Source of the DNA: Prado023 sp963706875
Lineage (GTDB): Bacteria > Actinomycetota > Actinomycetes > S36-B12 > CAIYMF01
Direction: 5' to 3'
Length of the DNA stretch: 64,000 nucleotides
Assembly: GCA_963706875.1 (NCBI GenBank)
Contig: CAVPNW010000021.1
Span: 186,001-250,000, forward strand
Part shown: positions 20,882 to 28,489 of the stretch, in pieces
How positions within the stretch are numbered: the first letter of the stretch is position 1
Layout: each line of letters begins with the position of its first letter
Program-made: the position numbers and the translations under genes
Notes under the pieces: generated by a model
Seen by the model: the letters and a program-made list of their open reading frames with translations, nothing else
Databases searched by the model: none
Told to the model about the DNA's origin: nothing

Positions 20882-22486
20882 TCACATCATGGGTGCGGGT
20901 GCGGCCGGAACCGCAGCAGGTGCTGCCTTCTTCGCTCTCTGCGCTGGCGCCCTCTTGGCCGGGGCCTTGTTGGCCGGGGCCTTCTTCGCCGGGGCCTTCT
21001 TCGCCGGGGCCTTCTTCGCCGGGGCCTTCTTCGCCGGCGCCGCCTCGGACATGGGGGTCCCCGAGTGCACACCCACGACCGCCCGCGCATCTGGGTCCGC
21101 GATCGCGAGCACCTCATCGAAGGCAGCCCGGATGCACTCGATGAACACCTCCGGATCGGGGATCGCGCGGGTGTCGATGTTGATGCCGATGTAGGCCGTG
21201 CCGTTGTAGGTCATCAGGCCCACGTTGGCCGCCGCACCGGCCTTGGGGGCGAAGGGCACGATCGCCTCGACCTGCGCACCGGAGGCGTACAGCGCGATCG
21301 GGGGGCCGGGCACGTTGGTGATGGCCAGGTCACAGCCCTTCATCATCCCGGCGGCCACGGAGGTGGCAGCACTCTGCGGCAGCGCGGTCAGCAGCCGGTA
21401 GATCGTGTCGCTGACGACGAGCGCCGGCTCCTTGCGCGCCTGCATCAGCAGGGGAGCCAGCCGCTTGATCCGGGTGGCGGGGTCGCCACTGTCGATCGGC
21501 ATCGGGAACCGTGCAGGGACCCACCGGTTGCCGGCGGTGTCATCACTGGACGTGCGCATGTTGACCGGCATGTTCACCCGCAGGTACTCGCACGGCGCGT
21601 TGTGCGCCTCGTGGTAGGCAGCCACGCCGCCGCCGATGGCCGCCATGTAGGTGTCGTTCAGCGTGCCACCCACCGTCTTGGCCGCGGCCTTGAATGGGGT
21701 GAACGGGACCTGGATGACGGCAAGCTGGACCGACAGGGAGCGACCGTGCATCAGCGGGCTCAGGGGCTCGTTGGCCGGAGCGAGGAGGCGCGCCACTGAC
21801 TGCGCGAACGCCGCACCGGACACAACCGACTCCCCGGGGTCGGCTGCCACCCGCTCCACCAGCCCGATCGCGCCCCCGGTGAGGGCCCGCCCGCGCTGGT
21901 AGGTGGCACTGACCGCGAAACGTGTCCCGTTGATGACCCGGCCCGGCAGGCCAAGGACGTTCCCGCTGGGTTCCGGGGGCATGGCGCCCAGGGGGGCCAC
22001 GGGCGCGCGGGTGAGGTCGAACAGGCTCGCCGCCATGGCCATGCCGCCGACACCATCGGTGATCGCGTGATGCAGCTTGATGATCACCGCGGACCGGTCG
22101 CCGTCCCACCCCTGCACCAGCGCCATCTCCCAGAGCGGGCGATCGCGGTCGAAGTCCTGCTCAGCCATCTGCTCGGCGATCCGCATGAGCGGCCGGTCGG
22201 TGCCGTCCGCGGGGACGTGGAACCGCTTGAGGTGGAATGCGAGGTCGAAGTTCGGGTCGACCTCCCAACGAGGCGGGATCGGCGACACCGGATTGCCGAT
22301 GACCCGCTGGCGCAGCTTCGGCACGGCGAGGGTCATCCGGGTGATCCGGTCGACGAGCACGTCGACCTCCGGGTCGCTGTCGAGCACCGTCATCGCCACG
22401 ATCACCGAGCGCAGGATCGGGTCCTGCTCCACGCCCCACATGACCGCGTCGAAGGCACCCATCCGGTCAAGCCTGCCGTCTGACAT
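20882..22486 (-). CDS. Wax ester synthase / diacylglycerol acyltransferase (WS/DGAT) with Lys/Ala/Pro tail
   Basis: Acyl-CoA-dependent O-acyltransferase making triacylglycerol or wax esters, storage lipids typical of Actinobacteria. The catalytic HHxxxDG motif is LHHAITDG (His139/His140/Asp144 region). Conserved NDTYMAAIGGG and a C-terminal ITNVPGPP are also present. ATG 22486 has GGAG in front and starts MSDGRLDRMGAFDAVMW, as in the family. Unusual is a tail of about 56 residues (479-534) made of PAKKA repeats, resembling histone-H1-like basic tails. At the DNA level these are near-perfect 15-base tandem repeats at about 20950-21045. A second family member lies at 42025-43443. Confidence 0.93.
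   Translation of the reverse strand: MSDGRLDRMGAFDAVMWGVEQDPILRSVIVAMTVLDSDPEVDVLVDRITRMTLAVPKLRQRVIGNPVSPIPPRWEVDPNFDLAFHLKRFHVPADGTDRPLMRIAEQMAEQDFDRDRPLWEMALVQGWDGDRSAVIIKLHHAITDGVGGMAMAASLFDLTRAPVAPLGAMPPEPSGNVLGLPGRVINGTRFAVSATYQRGRALTGGAIGLVERVAADPGESVVSGAAFAQSVARLLAPANEPLSPLMHGRSLSVQLAVIQVPFTPFKAAAKTVGGTLNDTYMAAIGGGVAAYHEAHNAPCEYLRVNMPVNMRTSSDDTAGNRWVPARFPMPIDSGDPATRIKRLAPLLMQARKEPALVVSDTIYRLLTALPQSAATSVAAGMMKGCDLAITNVPGPPIALYASGAQVEAIVPFAPKAGAAANVGLMTYNGTAYIGINIDTRAIPDPEVFIECIRAAFDEVLAIADPDARAVVGVHSGTPMSEAAPAKKAPAKKAPAKKAPAKKAPANKAPAKRAPAQRAKKAAPAAVPAAPAPMM
20950..21045. repeat. 15-base tandem repeats encoding PAKKA
   Basis: On the plus strand the unit is close to GCCGGGGCCTTCTTC, repeated at least four times almost without change, with two or three decayed flanking units. 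It lies inside the 3' part of the WS/DGAT gene and encodes Ala-Pro-Ala-Lys-Lys. Unit number is likely to vary between strains. Confidence 0.85.
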
Positions 22487-22658
22487 CCCACTCTCCTGTT
22501 CCAAGGCCGTCTCTGCGGCCGAGGCTATCCGGCTCGGCCGCCCGACGCGCGTGGCGCGGGATGCGACGGGCGTGGTCGCGATGGTCAGGGCTGGAGCTGA
22601 GGGGATCCGTCGGTCGCCCACAGGGCGACCTCCTCCCGAGTCCCCGCCTGGTGAGACC

Positions 22659-22708
22659 CCACAATGAGATGGACCCCCGGGAACAACCGGGGGTCCATCT
22701 CATTGTGG
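22659..22708 (-). terminator. Perfect 22-bp hairpin abutting tRNA-Ala
   Basis: Arms 22659-22680 and 22687-22708 are perfectly complementary (core AATGAGATGGACCCCCGG) around the 6-base loop GAACAA. The right arm includes the last three bases of the tRNA-Ala gene on the minus strand, so RNA end processing and termination could interact. No U-tract follows. Confidence 0.75.
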
Positions 22709-22778
22709 AGCTGAGGGGACTCGAACCCCTGACCCCCTCGATGCGAACGAGGTGCGCTACCAGCTGCGCTACAGCCCC
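22706..22778 (-). tRNA. tRNA-Ala (anticodon CGC)
   Basis: Minus-strand cloverleaf. Acceptor GGGGCTG/CAGCTCC has one G-T pair. D arm is GCGCAGCTGGTAGCGC. Anticodon stem CCTCG/CGAGG encloses TTCGCAT, anticodon CGC. T arm is GGGGTTCGAGTCCCC. Discriminator is A; CCA is not encoded. A very stable hairpin follows directly. Confidence 0.96.
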
Positions 22779-22870
22779 TTGAGCGTTCCTAGGGTACCCA
22801 GTCCCGGCCGCGAGGACCAAACCACCACGTGGCCGGTGCGACAGCGGCCAGCCGGGGCCGGGGGCGCCCG

Positions 22871-23770
22871 CTACTCGTTGACGGCGCGCGGGCGGAAGGC
22901 CGGGGCGGACGTGTCCTGGGCCTGCCAGGCGGCCGACTGCTGGGCGAGGAACTCCTCGTCGCGGGAGCGTGCCTCGGCTGCCGCCTGCTCGGCCTTGGCG
23001 CGGGCGATCGCCTCGGCCTTCGCGGCGGCCATGCGCTCGGCGCGCGCCTTCTGCTGCTGTGCGCGCTCCAGCATCGCCGCGGCGGTCCAGGCTCCCGGAG
23101 TGGCGGTGTCGATGACGCGGGGGAACTCCGCGGCAGGCGGTGCCGTGACATAGGTGGGCAGTGTGGCGGGGCGGGCCTCCCAGGTCTCCCCGGCCTGCCC
23201 GGCGACCACGCGGCGCTGGGCCGGGGCACTGGCGACCTTCGTCGCCGGAACGCGCTGGGTGGGGGCCTGGCGACGCTGCTGGGTGGCACGAACCTGGTGG
23301 CGGGCAACCCCGACGAATGCGACGAGCAGACCCACGGGGACGACGAGCGCGATCGGCAGGAGGACTCCCCCGACGACGAGCCCGGCGACCACGGCCAGAC
23401 CGACTCCGAGGATCCCGAGGACCACACGACGGCGAGCCGCGGCCGAGGCCGCCGATGCCTTCGCACCTGCGCCGGACACCAGCCCGGTCACCCGACCGCC
23501 GACGGCCGAGAGATCCTGGCGGGTCACGGTGAAGACCTCGGGGGCGATGTCGCTGCCTCGGGGCTCGCTGCGCCGGGATTCCCCGTCGGGGGCTTCCGGG
23601 ATCGGCAGTGGGATGCCGAACACGGAATCCCGCTTCGACAGCGCCTGCAGGCTGCGGCTGAACCGGTCGACGGACCGCTTGGAGTCCATGTGATCGTGAC
23701 GGCGCAACCACGCCGGGACCAGGACCACGGCCCATACGGCGATGATTGCCACGTAGATCAGACCCGTCAC
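22871..23770 (-). CDS. glpR: GlpR/SepX-type divisome membrane protein
   Basis: A 299-residue membrane protein. It opens with a transmembrane helix (GLIYVAIIAVWAVVLVPAWL) followed by RRHD and a polar region with RFSRSLQALSKRD. A hydrophobic hairpin at about 115-155 and a long Ala/Arg/Gln-rich C-terminal coiled-coil-like region complete it. The N-terminal pattern and the position next to rimJ and a moeA-like gene match the actinobacterial GlpR/SepX family (Rv0996 in M. tuberculosis). In that family, corynebacterial GlpR binds the gephyrin-like protein Glp at the division site. Assignment rests on context and topology more than on sequence identity. Start is GTG 23770. Confidence 0.75.
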   Translation of the reverse strand: MTGLIYVAIIAVWAVVLVPAWLRRHDHMDSKRSVDRFSRSLQALSKRDSVFGIPLPIPEAPDGESRRSEPRGSDIAPEVFTVTRQDLSAVGGRVTGLVSGAGAKASAASAAARRRVVLGILGVGLAVVAGLVVGGVLLPIALVVPVGLLVAFVGVARHQVRATQQRRQAPTQRVPATKVASAPAQRRVVAGQAGETWEARPATLPTYVTAPPAAEFPRVIDTATPGAWTAAAMLERAQQQKARAERMAAAKAEAIARAKAEQAAAEARSRDEEFLAQQSAAWQAQDTSAPAFRPRAVNE

Positions 23771-23785
23771 GAGCCGGAATCTACT

Positions 23786-24427
23786 TCAGTTGGGGTCCTC
23801 CGACCCGGGAAATCGGGTCCGTGGGGATTCGTGTCGCGCCGCCAGCCGGTCGACCATCGATCCCCGGATCTCGTCGGCGTTCAGGGCGAACACCTCGTGG
23901 TCGCGCCATGCGCCGTCGATGTGCAGGAATCCGGGGCGCGATCCCTCGTGCCGGAACCCCAGCTTCTGCACCACGCGCCGGCTGGCGGCGTTCTCCGGCC
24001 GGATCACGATCTCGATCCGGTGCAGTCGCAGCTCCCCGTAGCAGTAGTCGCACGCCATCGCCACGGCCATCGGGGTCAACCCGAGCCCGGCGACGCCTGA
24101 ATCGATCCAGTACCCGATCGAGGCTCCGCGCAGGGACCCCATCGTGATCCCGGCCACGGTGACCTGCCCCACCAGCCGGCCGTCCAGGGTCATCGCCCAC
24201 GCCAGGGTGCGACCCGCCCTGGCCTCGTCCCGGAAGCGGGACACCATCTGGCCGAAGCTGGGCACCGCCTCGCCGGCGTTCGGCGGGACGGTGGCCTCCC
24301 AGGGCGACAGCCATGTCACGTTGCGCGAGCGCACCTCGCGCCAGGCCCGTGCATCGCGCCGGCGGAGTTCGCGCAGCTGGAGGACGCCGGCGTCGGTGCG
24401 CCGCGTCAGCACCGGCAGGACCGCCAT
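23786..24427 (-). CDS. rimJ: GNAT family N-acetyltransferase (RimJ-like)
   Basis: Acetyl-CoA-dependent acetyltransferase related to RimJ/RimL, which acetylate the N-termini of ribosomal proteins. Typical features: LRELRRRDARAW at the start, VGQVTVAGI, GYWIDSGVAGLGLTPMAVA (acetyl-CoA binding, P-loop-like), and NAASRRVVQKLGFRHEG. It has 213 residues. ATG overlaps the glp stop by one base (TGATG), so it is translationally coupled. The glp-rimJ-glpR order is the conserved actinobacterial division/molybdenum-like cluster; the real substrate here is unknown. Confidence 0.9.
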   Translation of the reverse strand: MAVLPVLTRRTDAGVLQLRELRRRDARAWREVRSRNVTWLSPWEATVPPNAGEAVPSFGQMVSRFRDEARAGRTLAWAMTLDGRLVGQVTVAGITMGSLRGASIGYWIDSGVAGLGLTPMAVAMACDYCYGELRLHRIEIVIRPENAASRRVVQKLGFRHEGSRPGFLHIDGAWRDHEVFALNADEIRGSMVDRLAARHESPRTRFPGSEDPN

Positions 24428-25635
24428 CAGGACCTGCCGAGCGGCATCACCGAGACCACCGCGCCTGCGGCGACCTCGCCCGTTGCCTCCGGGAGGACGA
24501 TCAGGCTGTCTGCCATCCGCAGCCCGACCAGGCCGGGCTCCCAGATCGGGGTGATGAGCCGCTCGTCGGCCGCGCCGTGGAGGTGGCCGCGCAGGTAGGT
24601 GCGCACGCCCGGCTCGCCGCTGACCGGATGCGTCAGCCGGGCGGGGATCAGCGGGCGGAACACCTGCTGGTGCCCGAGCATCCGCCGGATCACCGGGCGC
24701 ACGAAGATCTCGAACGCGACGAACGCGCTCGACGGGTTCCCCGGGAGGGTGAAGATCGGCACGTTGTCCGGCCCGAGGTAGCCATGCCCCTGGGCCATCC
24801 CCGGGCTCATGGCGACCCGGGTGAACTCCACCGACCCCAGGCGCGCCAGGACGGTCTTCATCGTGTCGTAGGTGCCGGCGGTGACCCCACCGGTCGTGAC
24901 GATGAGGTCCGCCCGGACCAGTTGGTCCTCCAGCGTGTCCATCAGCGCGCGCTGCTCGTCGCGCACTGGCCCGGCCCGGTAGGCCATCGCGCCAGCGTCC
25001 TGGGCGGCCGCGGTGAGCATGTAGCCGTTGGAGTCGGGGATCAGCCCCGGTGTCATCGGTGCCCCCGGCTCGATGAGCTCGGTCCCGGTGCTCATGACGA
25101 CGACCCGGGGTCGTGGTCGCACGGTCACCCGCGACTGACCGACGGAGGCCAGCAGCGCCACCTCACGGGCACCCACGAGCGCCCCGGCAGGCAGGACCGC
25201 CTGACCCGGGCCGAGCTCCTCCCCGGCCCGGCGGACCCCGTGGCCCGGGGCCACTGCGCGCAGGATCGACACCGTGGGCATCCCGCCGTCGGTGAGGTCG
25301 AACGGCACGACCGCCGTCGACCCGGCGGGCAGTGGCGCACCCGACCCGATCCGGATCGCCGTGCCGGCCACGATCGGATGGCTGGAGCGGTAGCCCGCGG
25401 GGACGTCGTCGGTGACGGGCATCGTGACCGGTGTGCCGGGCGTCGCCGTCGCGACGTCGGCGGCGATCACCGCGTACCCGTCGGTGCCCGCCGAGTCGAA
25501 CGGCGGCAGCGCCCAGGGCGCGGTGACAGGCGCCGCGAGCAGGCACCCCCGGGATTCCAGCAGCGAGACGTCGAGGGACTCCAGGGCATGGGTGTGCGCC
25601 AGGACTTCGGACAGGTGCTCGTCGACGGTGCGCAC
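24427..25635 (-). CDS. glp: Gephyrin-like molybdotransferase Glp (MoeA family)
   Basis: A 402-residue MoeA-fold protein with the three MoeA domains. The substrate loop usually written SAMDGYA appears as PPFDSAGTDGYAV (44-56). The MoCF/MogA-like domain has TTGGVTAGTYD (247-257) where molybdotransferases usually have TSGGVSxGxxD. LPGNPSSAF (297-305) is present. In Corynebacterium this gene product (Glp) works in cell division through GlpR, and here it sits with rimJ and glpR exactly as in that cluster. A residual role in molybdenum-cofactor synthesis cannot be excluded, but no other moa/moe gene is in the window. Start is GTG 25635. Confidence 0.85.
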   Translation of the reverse strand: MRTVDEHLSEVLAHTHALESLDVSLLESRGCLLAAPVTAPWALPPFDSAGTDGYAVIAADVATATPGTPVTMPVTDDVPAGYRSSHPIVAGTAIRIGSGAPLPAGSTAVVPFDLTDGGMPTVSILRAVAPGHGVRRAGEELGPGQAVLPAGALVGAREVALLASVGQSRVTVRPRPRVVVMSTGTELIEPGAPMTPGLIPDSNGYMLTAAAQDAGAMAYRAGPVRDEQRALMDTLEDQLVRADLIVTTGGVTAGTYDTMKTVLARLGSVEFTRVAMSPGMAQGHGYLGPDNVPIFTLPGNPSSAFVAFEIFVRPVIRRMLGHQQVFRPLIPARLTHPVSGEPGVRTYLRGHLHGAADERLITPIWEPGLVGLRMADSLIVLPEATGEVAAGAVVSVMPLGRS

Positions 25636-25784
25636 GCGCCTACCCGCCCCTGCGCCCAGCGCGGCCGGTGCCAGCGCTGGCGCACCACATGCGGCCGGGC
25701 TGCGCCCTGCACTGGAGCATCGTCATGCCCCGCACGATAACCGCCCGGTTCCCCCACCCCCGGCAGTGGTGCATGATCGCGTCC

Positions 25785-26459
25785 GTGGCTGACCCGAAGG
25801 CGGACCTGCGGGCGCGGATCCGCGCCGCCCGGTCAAGTGCCGTCGGCGCAGCCCAGCAGGCTCGGGAGCGCGACGGACTGCTGGCAGCCGCGCTCGCCGC
25901 CGGGCTGCTCGATCACGTCGGGATCCCGGACCAGCTCGGGGCGGTGGCGATCGCCGCGTACATCGCCGCTCCCGGCGAGCCCGACGTGGCCGCCATCCGC
26001 GCAGCGGTCCGAGAGGGGGGCGGCGTGGTCCTGCTGCCGATCCCGCGGGCCGACCGGACCCTTGACTGGGCCCACGACGACGGGGACTACCGGCCCGAGG
26101 GGCGCTACCCGATCGAGGTCCCGGCCGGCGAGGTCATCGGATCGGGCGCGGCCGGGCTGCTCGCCCACGGGGTGCGCACGGTGCTGGTCCCGGCGCTGGC
26201 CGTCGATGCCTCGGGGGCGCGGCTGGGTCAGGGCGGGGGCTACTACGACCGTCTCCTGTCCGAGCTGGCCGGCCCCGCGAAGTTCCCCCCGGAGGAGGGT
26301 TCCCCCATCGCGGCTCACCCGTCGGTGGCGGGGATCCGGATCGTTGCGGTGGTGCGAGACGAGGAGCTGCTCCCCGCGGGAGCCGTGCCGCGCGAGGCCC
26401 ACGACCAGGTGATGACGGCCGCGCTCACGCCGACCCGGTACGTGCCACTGGGCCGCTGA
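25785..26459 (+). CDS. 5-formyltetrahydrofolate cyclo-ligase
   Basis: Converts 5-formyl-THF to 5,10-methenyl-THF with ATP, recovering a stored folate. The C-terminal signature GQGGGYYDRLL and the preceding VPALAVDASGARLG are clear, with the N-terminal KADLRARIRAARS. It has 224 residues from GTG 25785; ATG 25773 would add four residues, and the frame is open to 25668. It is divergent from glp, as in other Actinobacteria, although the galU gene often found between them is absent here. Confidence 0.92.
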   Translation: MADPKADLRARIRAARSSAVGAAQQARERDGLLAAALAAGLLDHVGIPDQLGAVAIAAYIAAPGEPDVAAIRAAVREGGGVVLLPIPRADRTLDWAHDDGDYRPEGRYPIEVPAGEVIGSGAAGLLAHGVRTVLVPALAVDASGARLGQGGGYYDRLLSELAGPAKFPPEEGSPIAAHPSVAGIRIVAVVRDEELLPAGAVPREAHDQVMTAALTPTRYVPLGR

Positions 26460-26509
26460 GTCGCGCAGTCGCGCCGGGCTTCAGCGTGCAGCGAGACGGA
26501 CCCGTTTGG

Positions 26510-26878
26510 TCAGGATGCTGCCGGGGTGGACGACTTGGTGGAACCGGAACCCGAGCCGGAACCGGAACCCGAGCCGGAACCGGAGCCCGAGCCCGAACCG
26601 GAGCCGGACGACCCGCTCGTCGACGAGGGGGTGCTGGTTGACTCGGAGGCCTTCTTCGACTCCGCCTTGGGCGCGGCCGGGGAGGTCGCCGACGACTTGC
26701 CCCGGCTGTCGGTGCGGTAGAAGCCGCTGCCCTTGAACACGACCCCGACATTGCCGAACACCTTGCGCAGGCGGCCGTCCTCGCAGGAGGGGCAGTCGGT
26801 CAGTGACGGCTCATGGATCGACTGGACGACCTCCAGCGGGGTCCCGCAGCTGGTGCACATGTACTCGTAGGTCGGCAT
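26510..26878 (-). CDS. FmdB/Ruc-type zinc-ribbon redox chaperone with Ser/Gly tail
   Basis: A 122-residue protein beginning MPTYEYMCTSCG, the hallmark of the FmdB family. Cysteines 8, 11, 29 and 32 form a zinc ribbon; GFYRTD follows. The rest is disordered: a Ser/Ala/Lys stretch and a nearly pure Ser-Gly run of about 28 residues. The M. tuberculosis homologue Rv0991c (Ruc) is known as a heat-induced, redox-regulated chaperone with an unstructured tail, and also lies near the 5-FCL gene. A CIRCE operator on its promoter (26926-26952) supports heat-shock control here too. ATG 26878 has GAGGG upstream. Confidence 0.88.
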   Translation of the reverse strand: MPTYEYMCTSCGTPLEVVQSIHEPSLTDCPSCEDGRLRKVFGNVGVVFKGSGFYRTDSRGKSSATSPAAPKAESKKASESTSTPSSTSGSSGSGSGSGSGSGSGSGSGSGSGSTKSSTPAAS

Positions 26879-26922
26879 ACTCACCCTCTTCACCGCGGCC
26901 ACGATGGCTCAGACAGGCTCCC

Positions 26923-26952
26923 ATTCTGGCACTCACCGCCGCGGAGTGCTAA
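26923..26952 (-). promoter_or_regulatory. CIRCE (HrcA) operator overlapping the fmdB promoter
   Basis: On the minus strand TTAGCACTC is followed by exactly nine bases and GAGTGCCAG. The consensus is TTAGCACTC-N9-GAGTGCTAA, so one half is perfect and the other matches 7 of 9. TTAGCA and CAGAAT, 18 bases apart, could be the -35 and -10 hexamers, so bound HrcA would block the promoter. The inverted repeat itself is 26926-26952, about 47 bases before the fmdB start. Confidence 0.8.
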
Positions 26953-27136
26953 TCGTGCCCAACGCCACCGGCGCGGCATGATCCAAGCCTGATGGCCCAG
27001 GCCTCAGGTCGGGCCAGCCGGGAGATCCAGCCTGTGGACAACCGCTGGTGGATCGCCCCGCTCGCGCATACGGTCGCCCTGCCGGTGGCGTGGCCGCCCC
27101 GACGTAGCAGGCGGGAACGCGGGGATCGGGGAGCAC

Positions 27137-27823
27137 ATGGTCAGGTCACACAGGAGCGCCTCACGGCCGGACGCCGCGCGCTTCGTCCGGCGCCACCGAA
27201 GGCCCATGGCGGGAGTAGCCGCAGCCGCTTCCATCGCGGCTCTCGGGATGGCCCTGCAGCCGCCAGCTCCACCCACGCGCGCGGTCGTGGTGGCGGCCGC
27301 GGACCTCCCGGCCGGTCGGTCGTTGGTCCGTGGCGACCTTGCCATCGCCCAGGTCCCCGCCGGGGTGCTGCCCGCTGGGACGACCGGTGATCCCACCGAC
27401 TTCCTGGGACGGGCGTTGGCCGCCCCGATGGCCCGGGGCGAGGCGATGGCCGGCCACCGGCTCACAGAGCTCCCGTCCTGGTCGGTGCCCCCGGGCGCGA
27501 TGCCCATGCCGGTGAGGTTCGCCGATGCGGGGGCAGCGGCACTCCTGGCCGCTGGACAGCACGTGGACGTGGTCGCCGCCTCAGGGCCCGGTCTCGACGG
27601 TGCGGCACCATTCGCCTCAGCTGAGCTGGTCGCCCAGGACGTCCTGGTGCTGGCGGTCATCACCGCGGAACAGGGGTCGGGGGGCATCCTCGGGAGTCCG
27701 GCTTCCAGTGACGAGCAGAGCCCTCTGGTGATGCTCGCCGCCGACCGGGGTGCGGCCCTGGCGATCGCCGGCGCCCAGGGCCGCGCGAGCCTGGGCTACC
27801 TGATGCGCCTCGGCCCCAGCTGA
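27137..27823 (+). CDS. SAF-domain membrane protein (CpaB/RcpC-like)
   Basis: A 228-residue protein with a basic N-terminus, one transmembrane segment (about 24-42), and a SAF domain (VVVAAADLPAGRSLVRGDLAIAQV in two halves). The flanking region has GHRLTELPSW and VDVVAASG, as in CpaB/RcpC proteins of Flp pilus systems. No pilus gene is nearby, so its role is open; isolated SAF proteins of this kind are common in Actinobacteria. ATG 27137 has GGGGAG just upstream. It is divergent from fmdB and convergent with mscL. Confidence 0.82.
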   Translation: MVRSHRSASRPDAARFVRRHRRPMAGVAAAASIAALGMALQPPAPPTRAVVVAAADLPAGRSLVRGDLAIAQVPAGVLPAGTTGDPTDFLGRALAAPMARGEAMAGHRLTELPSWSVPPGAMPMPVRFADAGAAALLAAGQHVDVVAASGPGLDGAAPFASAELVAQDVLVLAVITAEQGSGGILGSPASSDEQSPLVMLAADRGAALAIAGAQGRASLGYLMRLGPS

Positions 27824-27899
27824 CGGCCCGATGGGCTGCCGACCAGGGCCGGTGGCTCGTGCGGACTGGGTGGGGTGCCTGCGTGCCGCGGGTGCCCCG

Positions 27900-28364
27900 T
27901 CAGCTCCCGTCGCGGTCGCGATCGGCCGAGCCGGAACTCCCCGCGCCGCCCTGTGCGAGCAGGTCGCGGATCTCGGTGAGCAGCAGGACGTCGTCCGGGG
28001 TCTCGTCCGCCTTGGGGGTGATGCGCGCCAGCTCGCGCGCCTTGTTCATCGGCAGGACGAAGACGAAGTACACGACCGCCATCGTGATCACGAAGGTGAT
28101 CAGCACGCCGATCACCGCACCGAAGTCGAGGAATGTGGCGGATTCGGCGGTGCAGGGATCAGCCCCGCCGACGCAGAACCCCCACCCGCCGGTGTCGCCG
28201 GCCCCGACAGCCGCGAGGACCGGTTGGATGATCTCGTCGTTGAACGACTTGACCACCGCAGTGAATGCAGCGCCGACGACCACAGCCACAGCCAGGTCGA
28301 TCACGTTGCCGCGCATCACGAATTCCTTGAAGCCGTGCAGGATGCCGGTCTTCTCCTCAGCCAT
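27900..28364 (-). CDS. mscL: Large-conductance mechanosensitive channel
   Basis: Pentameric emergency valve opening on membrane tension during osmotic down-shock. The N-terminal amphipathic helix and TM1 are characteristic (GILHGFKEFVMRGNVIDLAV, then VVGAAFTAVV), followed by TM2 (VLITFVITMAVVYFVF) and a charged cytoplasmic bundle. At 154 residues it is slightly long. The periplasmic loop is extended and has two cysteines (WGFCVGGADPC) that could form a disulfide, plus a polar C-terminal tail. ATG 28364 has AAGGAG 7 bases upstream. M. tuberculosis mscL (Rv0985c) lies in the same neighbourhood. Confidence 0.95.
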   Translation of the reverse strand: MAEEKTGILHGFKEFVMRGNVIDLAVAVVVGAAFTAVVKSFNDEIIQPVLAAVGAGDTGGWGFCVGGADPCTAESATFLDFGAVIGVLITFVITMAVVYFVFVLPMNKARELARITPKADETPDDVLLLTEIRDLLAQGGAGSSGSADRDRDGS

Positions 28365-28489
28365 GGGGTGCTCCTTCAGATCGAGTGACGGGCGTGCCAG
28401 CGGCACGGCGAACGGGCACACTGTAGCGGGGGGCTCAGGCGCCCGGCACGGGACGCCGCGTCAGCCCGGCTCGGCGTCGACGTGCGGCC

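Noticed and set aside
20950..21045. 15-base tandem repeats as a possible CRISPR or minisatellite outside a gene
   Set aside because: There are no spacers; the units are in frame and encode PAKKA within the WS/DGAT gene.
19046..21799. A 917-codon plus-strand open frame
   Set aside because: It is antisense to the mannosyltransferase and WS/DGAT genes, both of which are confirmed by motifs; the translation is low-complexity.
22500..22660. Possible small gene between WS/DGAT and tRNA-Ala
   Set aside because: No frame has a ribosome site and the upstream extension of WS/DGAT lacks family similarity. The stretch is the 5' leader region of WS/DGAT and the tRNA hairpin.
26535..26720. A plus-strand frame rich in EPEPEPEP as a proline-glutamate repeat protein
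   Set aside because: It is the antisense reading of the Ser-Gly tail of the FmdB gene, whose zinc-ribbon N-terminus proves the minus strand.
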